Shown here: one piece after another, positions 59,869 to 64,000 of the stretch
Position numbering within the stretch: position 1 is the stretch's first letter
How the letters are laid out: each line of letters opens with the position of its first letter
Assembly: GCF_040372805.1 (NCBI RefSeq)
Contig: NZ_BAABWJ010000007.1
Location: forward strand, 62,001-126,000
Length of the DNA: 64,000 nucleotides
Source of the DNA: Pseudoteredinibacter isoporae_A
GTDB lineage: Bacteria; Pseudomonadota; Gammaproteobacteria; Pseudomonadales; Cellvibrionaceae
Direction of reading: 5' to 3'
Translations under genes and position numbers: made by a program
The notes under the pieces: model-generated
What the model was told of the DNA's origin: nothing
The model's input: the letters and a program-made list of their open reading frames with translations, nothing else
Database searches by the model: none

Positions 59869-61143
59869 CTATAAACGCAGATCACTCACTTCCTGCGGTA
59901 AAACATATTTCAAATCATAAATCAGTCCATCGCCTGTGCATAACTCACGAATTTTCTCGCCACCCATTTCTGAAAATTGCTCATGGGCCACAGCCAATAC
60001 CACGGCGCTGTAATGACCATTCTTCAAATGTTCAATGGGGCGCAAACCGTATTCGGCTTCCACCTCATCGTGATCCACCCAAGGGTCGTAAACATCCACA
60101 TTAAAATGAAAATCTTCCAGGCCTTTAACAACATCATAAACCCGAGAGTTACGCACATCCGGGCAATTCTCCTTAAAAGTAAAGCCCATCACCAGGACAT
60201 TGCTCTGGGCCACTGCAGCGCCTTTGCGTAGCATTTCTTTTACCAGTGTGTCGGCTACATAGCCGCCCATGCCGTCGTTAATACGTCGACTGGCAATAAT
60301 AATATCGGGGATATAACCCGCTGCTTGCGCTTTGTGAGACAGATAGTACGGGTCAATGCCAATACAATGCCCGCCGACCAAGCCTGGGCGAAAAGGCAAA
60401 AAGTTCCACTTGCTGCCAGCCGCTAGCAGTACTTCCTCGGTATCAATATCCAAGGCGTTGAAAATCAATGCCAGCTCGTTCACTAAAGCAATGTTCACAT
60501 CGCGCTGGGTGTTCTCGATCACCTTGGCGGCCTCAGCCACCTTGATGGAGCTGGCTTGATAAGTGCCAGCGAGAATAATTTTTCCGTACATGGCATCAAT
60601 CAATTCGGCCACTTCGGGTGTCGAGCCGGAGGTAATCTTGCGGATATTGGGCAGTCGGTTCACCTTATCGCCAGGATTGATTCGCTCAGGGCTGTAAGCG
60701 GCGAAAAAATCTTGATTGAAACTCAAACCCGAATCTCGCTCCAGCACTGGCACACACACTTCTTCTGTTGCACCTGGGTAAACGGTGGATTCGTAAACCA
60801 CGACATCGCCTTTCGACAAGACCTTTGCAACGGTTTCGCTGGCTTTACGCAAAGGGTTTAAGTCGGGGTTTTTATGACCATCAATAGGCGTCGGCACGGT
60901 GACAATATAAATATTGCAATCCGCCATGGCGTTCACATCGGTACTGAAACTCAGTTGGCCAGCGGCAGCCATTTCCTCATCAGACACTTCCAATGTGGCA
61001 TCATGACCGCCATTGAGTTGCTCTACCCGTTGGGCATTGATATCGAAGCCCATAGTATTAAAGTGCTTCGAGAGTTCTACGGCCAGAGGCAGACCCACGT
61101 AGCCCAGTCCGATAACAGCAATATTTAATTGCTCAAGTTGCAT
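59869..61143 (-). CDS. tviB: UDP-N-acetylhexosamine C6 dehydrogenase (TviB/VipA type)
   Basis: A 424-residue nucleotide-sugar dehydrogenase. N-terminal NAD fold IAVIGLGYVGLPLA; TVPTPIDGHKNPDL; the catalytic Cys in GLVGGHCIGIDPYYL; and LVMGFTFKENCPDVRN at the start of the C-terminal domain. It follows Salmonella TviB over the whole length, including ERINPGDK and the end LKYVLPxExSD. It oxidises UDP-GlcNAc or UDP-GalNAc to the uronic acid for capsule or O-antigen synthesis. Confidence 0.92.
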   Translation of the reverse strand: MQLEQLNIAVIGLGYVGLPLAVELSKHFNTMGFDINAQRVEQLNGGHDATLEVSDEEMAAAGQLSFSTDVNAMADCNIYIVTVPTPIDGHKNPDLNPLRKASETVAKVLSKGDVVVYESTVYPGATEEVCVPVLERDSGLSFNQDFFAAYSPERINPGDKVNRLPNIRKITSGSTPEVAELIDAMYGKIILAGTYQASSIKVAEAAKVIENTQRDVNIALVNELALIFNALDIDTEEVLLAAGSKWNFLPFRPGLVGGHCIGIDPYYLSHKAQAAGYIPDIIIASRRINDGMGGYVADTLVKEMLRKGAAVAQSNVLVMGFTFKENCPDVRNSRVYDVVKGLEDFHFNVDVYDPWVDHDEVEAEYGLRPIEHLKNGHYSAVVLAVAHEQFSEMGGEKIRELCTGDGLIYDLKYVLPQEVSDLRL

Positions 61144-61200
61144 AATTTACGTCCACTTATACATAGCGATTGCAACGCATGATGGCGCGTTGTCCGACTA

Positions 61201-62238
61201 TTATCTTAGCTTTTCCAGAGCTTGCCAAACCTGTTCCGGGCTTACCTTGGCCATGCACTGTTCAGCGGGTAGTTCATTAAAGCAGGCCATTGGCGCTTGC
61301 AACGCGACAACTTTGTCACCGATCGGACGAACCTTATTGGCATCGGTCGGGCCACAAATCACCGCCATGGGAACATCCGCTGCGGCAGCCAGGTGAGCAG
61401 TACCCGTGTCATTGGAAACCATAAAAGCGGCCTCTCGAGCGATAACCGGAATCTGCAGCAGCTCGGTTTGACCGCATAAATTCACGACACCATCGCCAAT
61501 ACGCTCAGCCAACTCAGAGCAGAGTTCCACTTCATCTGGCCCTCCGAGGATGACGCAGTGCTGATAGCCTTTTTCCGCAAACAATTTTGCCATAGCGGCA
61601 TAATTTTCACTGCCCCAACGTTTAAGCGCACCACTGAGGCTGCTGCCCGGCACTAAAATGACAAAGCGTCCTGATTCCAGGCGATGGTGCGCCAACAGGG
61701 CTTGGGTGCTTTGTTCCGTGTCGGAGTCCCAGTGAATCATCGGTTTGTTCATCAAACACTCGATACCAAGACCTTTTGCCGCGGCGCGAGTGATATCAAT
61801 AGCATGAGACCCCTTGGCATACTGAGGCGGGCTCAAACGATAAGGAAACGCCGGTTTGGTTGCAATACTGAGTTTCGGTGCCGCGCACACCAAACGGGCA
61901 AAACTCAACAGTAGGCGGCTGCGATCATTGCATTGCAGATCAATAATCAGATCGTATTGTTCCTGGCGTAACATTTTTATCCAGGCAACCGCTGAAGACA
62001 CCCGCGGTGCCTTGCGAATTTTCATGACCTGGAGTTTGCTGAACCTTGGGTCATGCTTAAACAATTTATGCCAGGGCGGTTCAACATTGAGATGTATCTC
62101 CGCGTTTTGAAAGTGGCGGCAAATATCTTCCATCACCGCCGAACAGACGACCAGATCGCCCATGCTGCCCCATCTCACGATGAGTATTTTTTTGATTTTT
62201 TGAGCGTCTTCGCTAGCCGCAAACACCTTAGGCTCCAT
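61201..62238 (-). CDS. Glycosyltransferase family 9 (heptosyltransferase-like)
   Basis: 345 residues with the GT9 layout: ILIVRWGSMGDLVVCSAVMEDI at the start, DLIIDLQCNDRSR in the middle, and LVPGSSLSGALKRWGSENYA, ILGGPDEVELC and VSNDTGTAHLAAA for ADP-heptose-type donor binding. It may add heptose or another sugar to lipopolysaccharide core or a surface polymer. It overlaps the O-antigen ligase gene by 11 bp. Confidence 0.87.
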   Translation of the reverse strand: MEPKVFAASEDAQKIKKILIVRWGSMGDLVVCSAVMEDICRHFQNAEIHLNVEPPWHKLFKHDPRFSKLQVMKIRKAPRVSSAVAWIKMLRQEQYDLIIDLQCNDRSRLLLSFARLVCAAPKLSIATKPAFPYRLSPPQYAKGSHAIDITRAAAKGLGIECLMNKPMIHWDSDTEQSTQALLAHHRLESGRFVILVPGSSLSGALKRWGSENYAAMAKLFAEKGYQHCVILGGPDEVELCSELAERIGDGVVNLCGQTELLQIPVIAREAAFMVSNDTGTAHLAAAADVPMAVICGPTDANKVRPIGDKVVALQAPMACFNELPAEQCMAKVSPEQVWQALEKLR

Positions 62239-63568
62239 TTATCTTTGCTTGGTCTGCATACGCATCTGGCTGTTGCTCGCGCCGCGTGTTCGCATCGGGG
62301 TAAGCTCGGGAGATCATCCTCAGGAGCATGACGGCGACGACAATTGCGGCGATCATCCATGCCTGCCATAAACCATAACTGAAAGAATACGCACAAAGCC
62401 CTATAAGAAACACACTGAAATAGGACAGGCTCAAACTCTCTCTTTTTCCTAGGCTGGCCAGGAGAGACTGGATAAAGAAGCCCGCGAGGAGCACACCAAT
62501 CAAACCCAGTTCCAACCACAATTGCAGAGCAAAGTTATGCGGATGTGAGATTTGACTCTCCTGCATAAATTTGCCCTTTGAATCAAAGTCTTTAATTTCT
62601 CGTGCGGCGTCTAAACCATGCCCCAGAATGGGTTTATTCATAGAATAACGGGCCACAAAATCATAAATTTCCAAACGTTGAGCTCCGTGGGCACCCGTGG
62701 CACCGAAGAGGCTGCTCTGATCAATATCCTTAGCCACATATTGATAAGCCGGTGGCGCCGCAAAGGGCGCTGCCAACATGCCGATCACAATACAAATCCC
62801 GCAAAAACGCAGAAACAGTGGCCCTAACACGCGCAGCAACAACGTACTCACCGCAATAACCACTACGGCCACCTTGGCGGTTTCCGAGGCGCTTTGCTGG
62901 ATAAGCAGCAACAGGCTCAAGATGAAAATCGCTTGCAAGGCCTTAGCGTTCACCCCATCGAACACTGCACGAATGATCAACAAACTTGGAACCGCCATCA
63001 ACATCAATACGCTGACCGAGCGATTGACCAGATAAGCGCCAATGCTGTCATGGCTGTCCAGATTGAGGGCGTATAACGGATACCCTAAGAAGGATTCAAC
63101 AATATTGAAGAGGATTCCCAGAAAAACCGCGAGTGGTACCCAGGGCAAAAAGGCGCGTGAAACGGAAACATCAAAGCGAGTTACCAGCATCAAGCTGATA
63201 ACGGAGAGCACAAAGATGATCAGCAACCCAACGGTGCGTTTTACCGCAGCCTCGGGAAAATGGGTAAAAACATTGCTCAATCCCATGTACAGCAGGAATA
63301 GCACAACCGAGAAGCCCAACAATCGAAAACGCCCGCCGAACAGGCGTGAGACGTCCTTCCAACCGCCATCCTTAAAATAGATCCACAAGCCGGTCAGGCC
63401 AAATACAGCCGGCACGGCACCAATGGTTTTGGGCATATAGGCACTTAGCAGCAATACCAGCAACCAAAGGCCGGGCAATAATTTACTGCTCAGTGTGTGT
63501 TGTTGTACCAGAGCGGCTTTCAACTCTGGTTCTTTCAATGAATTCACCCGTACCCTACTTTCGTTCAA
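62228..63568 (-). CDS. O-antigen ligase/polymerase family membrane protein (Wzy_C)
   Basis: A 446-residue polytopic protein with about 11-12 hydrophobic helices. The large periplasmic loop has GHGLDAAREIKDF and the HPHNFALQLWLELGL signature typical of WaaL/PglL-type ligases, with the conserved His pair. It may join O-antigen to lipid A core or polymerise repeat units. Overlap with the GT9 gene points to one operon. Confidence 0.85.
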   Translation of the reverse strand: MNESRVRVNSLKEPELKAALVQQHTLSSKLLPGLWLLVLLLSAYMPKTIGAVPAVFGLTGLWIYFKDGGWKDVSRLFGGRFRLLGFSVVLFLLYMGLSNVFTHFPEAAVKRTVGLLIIFVLSVISLMLVTRFDVSVSRAFLPWVPLAVFLGILFNIVESFLGYPLYALNLDSHDSIGAYLVNRSVSVLMLMAVPSLLIIRAVFDGVNAKALQAIFILSLLLLIQQSASETAKVAVVVIAVSTLLLRVLGPLFLRFCGICIVIGMLAAPFAAPPAYQYVAKDIDQSSLFGATGAHGAQRLEIYDFVARYSMNKPILGHGLDAAREIKDFDSKGKFMQESQISHPHNFALQLWLELGLIGVLLAGFFIQSLLASLGKRESLSLSYFSVFLIGLCAYSFSYGLWQAWMIAAIVVAVMLLRMISRAYPDANTRREQQPDAYADQAKINGA

Positions 63569-63610
63569 TTCTTCTATTGTTCATCTTATCGCGAATGCCA
63601 CCGCTTTCGC

Positions 63611-64000
63611 TCACATCTTAGCCTGGGCTGTGATCGATTCTAAAAAAGCAACCGTTTCCCGGGTCATATAAGCGACGTTCAACTGGCGCCTGGCCCGCTC
63701 AAAGAGTGCACTCAGATCGTCTTCATAGGCCTCGGGAGCGTTTAGAAAATGGGCCACTTTTTCCGCCAGTCCCCGGGCATCGCCCAGCGGAACCCTAAGG
63801 CTCGCTGGCAACATTTCCTTCGCAGCTGCCACCTCAGTGGAAAGAACAGGAACTCCGGCGCACAAAGCCTCAACCATCGAATAGGGGAAGCCCTCACGAT
63901 CAGAGCTGATGACCATAAAGTCCGCACCAGGCAATAGCATCGCAGCGTCTTTCACAAAGCCACAAAAATGGACATTACCGCTCTCAATCAATGGAGCCGC
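63611..64000 (-). CDS. Glycosyltransferase family 4, C-terminal part (cut by window edge)
   Basis: The frame is open to position 64000, giving about 129 residues of the C-terminal nucleotide-sugar-binding half of a GT4 (group 1) enzyme: VHFCGFVKDAAMLLPGADF, then SDREGFPYSMVEALCAGVPVLST, the E-x7-E motif, and a C-terminal helix. It is the first gene of the minus-strand polysaccharide set within this window. The start lies outside. Confidence 0.88.
   Translation of the reverse strand, partial: AAPLIESGNVHFCGFVKDAAMLLPGADFMVISSDREGFPYSMVEALCAGVPVLSTEVAAAKEMLPASLRVPLGDARGLAEKVAHFLNAPEAYEDDLSALFERARRQLNVAYMTRETVAFLESITAQAKM

Noticed and set aside
1..64000. tRNA, rRNA, insertion sequences, prophage or attachment sites
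   Set aside because: No cloverleaf with a conserved TTCGA arm, no transposase or integrase frame and no terminal inverted repeats were recognised; a tRNAscan or ISfinder run would be needed to exclude small ones.

Overview
The window reads as chromosomal DNA of a Gram-negative gammaproteobacterium, most likely a marine or hydrocarbon-associated one of the Alcanivorax/Ketobacter/Cellvibrionales kind. The basis is gene content: a complete MSHA-type type IV pilus operon, MnmC, TrmL, TrhP, FldB and YheU orthologues, an AlkK-like acyl-CoA ligase and a sphingomonad-style TonB receptor. The genus assignment is inference. I see no rRNA, tRNA, insertion sequence, prophage or CRISPR array.

Layout. 1-3.2 kb: housekeeping and small conserved genes (tusA, an ABM-fold protein, yheU with an exported methyltransferase, a GcvR-like ACT protein). 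3.2-21.0 kb: one long minus-strand MSHA operon in the order mshI, PilN-like, mshJ-K-L-M-N-E-G, major pilin, mshC-D-O-P, then two tandem MshQ-like DUF6701 proteins. The MshE N-terminus keeps two c-di-GMP-binding MshEN motifs. The divergent promoter region with trmL carries two near-identical palindromes. 21.2-34.0 kb: mostly core functions (trmL-fldB-mnmC, a glutamine cyclotransferase, a DUF484-GGDEF diguanylate cyclase, trhP, an AraC-GyrI regulator, a sirtuin, a CPBP protease, an omega-amino-acid aminotransferase, a csrA paralogue, a cold-shock protein and purU).

34.2-47.8 kb is the most unusual part. It is a co-directional run of twelve genes, nearly all membrane, lipoprotein or exported. 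It encodes a TPR protein with a TonB-like C-terminus, a Ser/Pro/Gly-rich lipoprotein, a second lipoprotein, an anchored repeat protein, a membrane-anchored PEGA/SUMF1-fold protein, a small exported protein, a MotA/TolQ/ExbB-type proton channel subunit, two VWA proteins whose single N-terminal membrane helix looks like the ExbD/TolR helix, two more lipoproteins and an M48 metalloprotease lipoprotein. I interpret the core as a candidate proton-motive-force-driven envelope machine in which VWA domains replace the usual ExbD/TolR/MotB periplasmic domain. This is the best candidate for an undescribed system.

48.0-59.8 kb: an AlkK-like acyl-CoA ligase, then a putative catabolic/uptake locus: a StyA-type flavoprotein monooxygenase, a CrtI-like FAD oxidoreductase, an AraC regulator, an SDR, a flavin reductase fused to a MarR-like domain (the architecture of the Acinetobacter HpaH C1 reductase) and a TonB-dependent receptor. 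A DUF2807 lipoprotein sits inside it. 59.9-64.0 kb: the start of a surface-polysaccharide cluster on the minus strand (TviB-type UDP-sugar dehydrogenase, GT9, O-antigen ligase/polymerase, and a GT4 truncated by the window edge).
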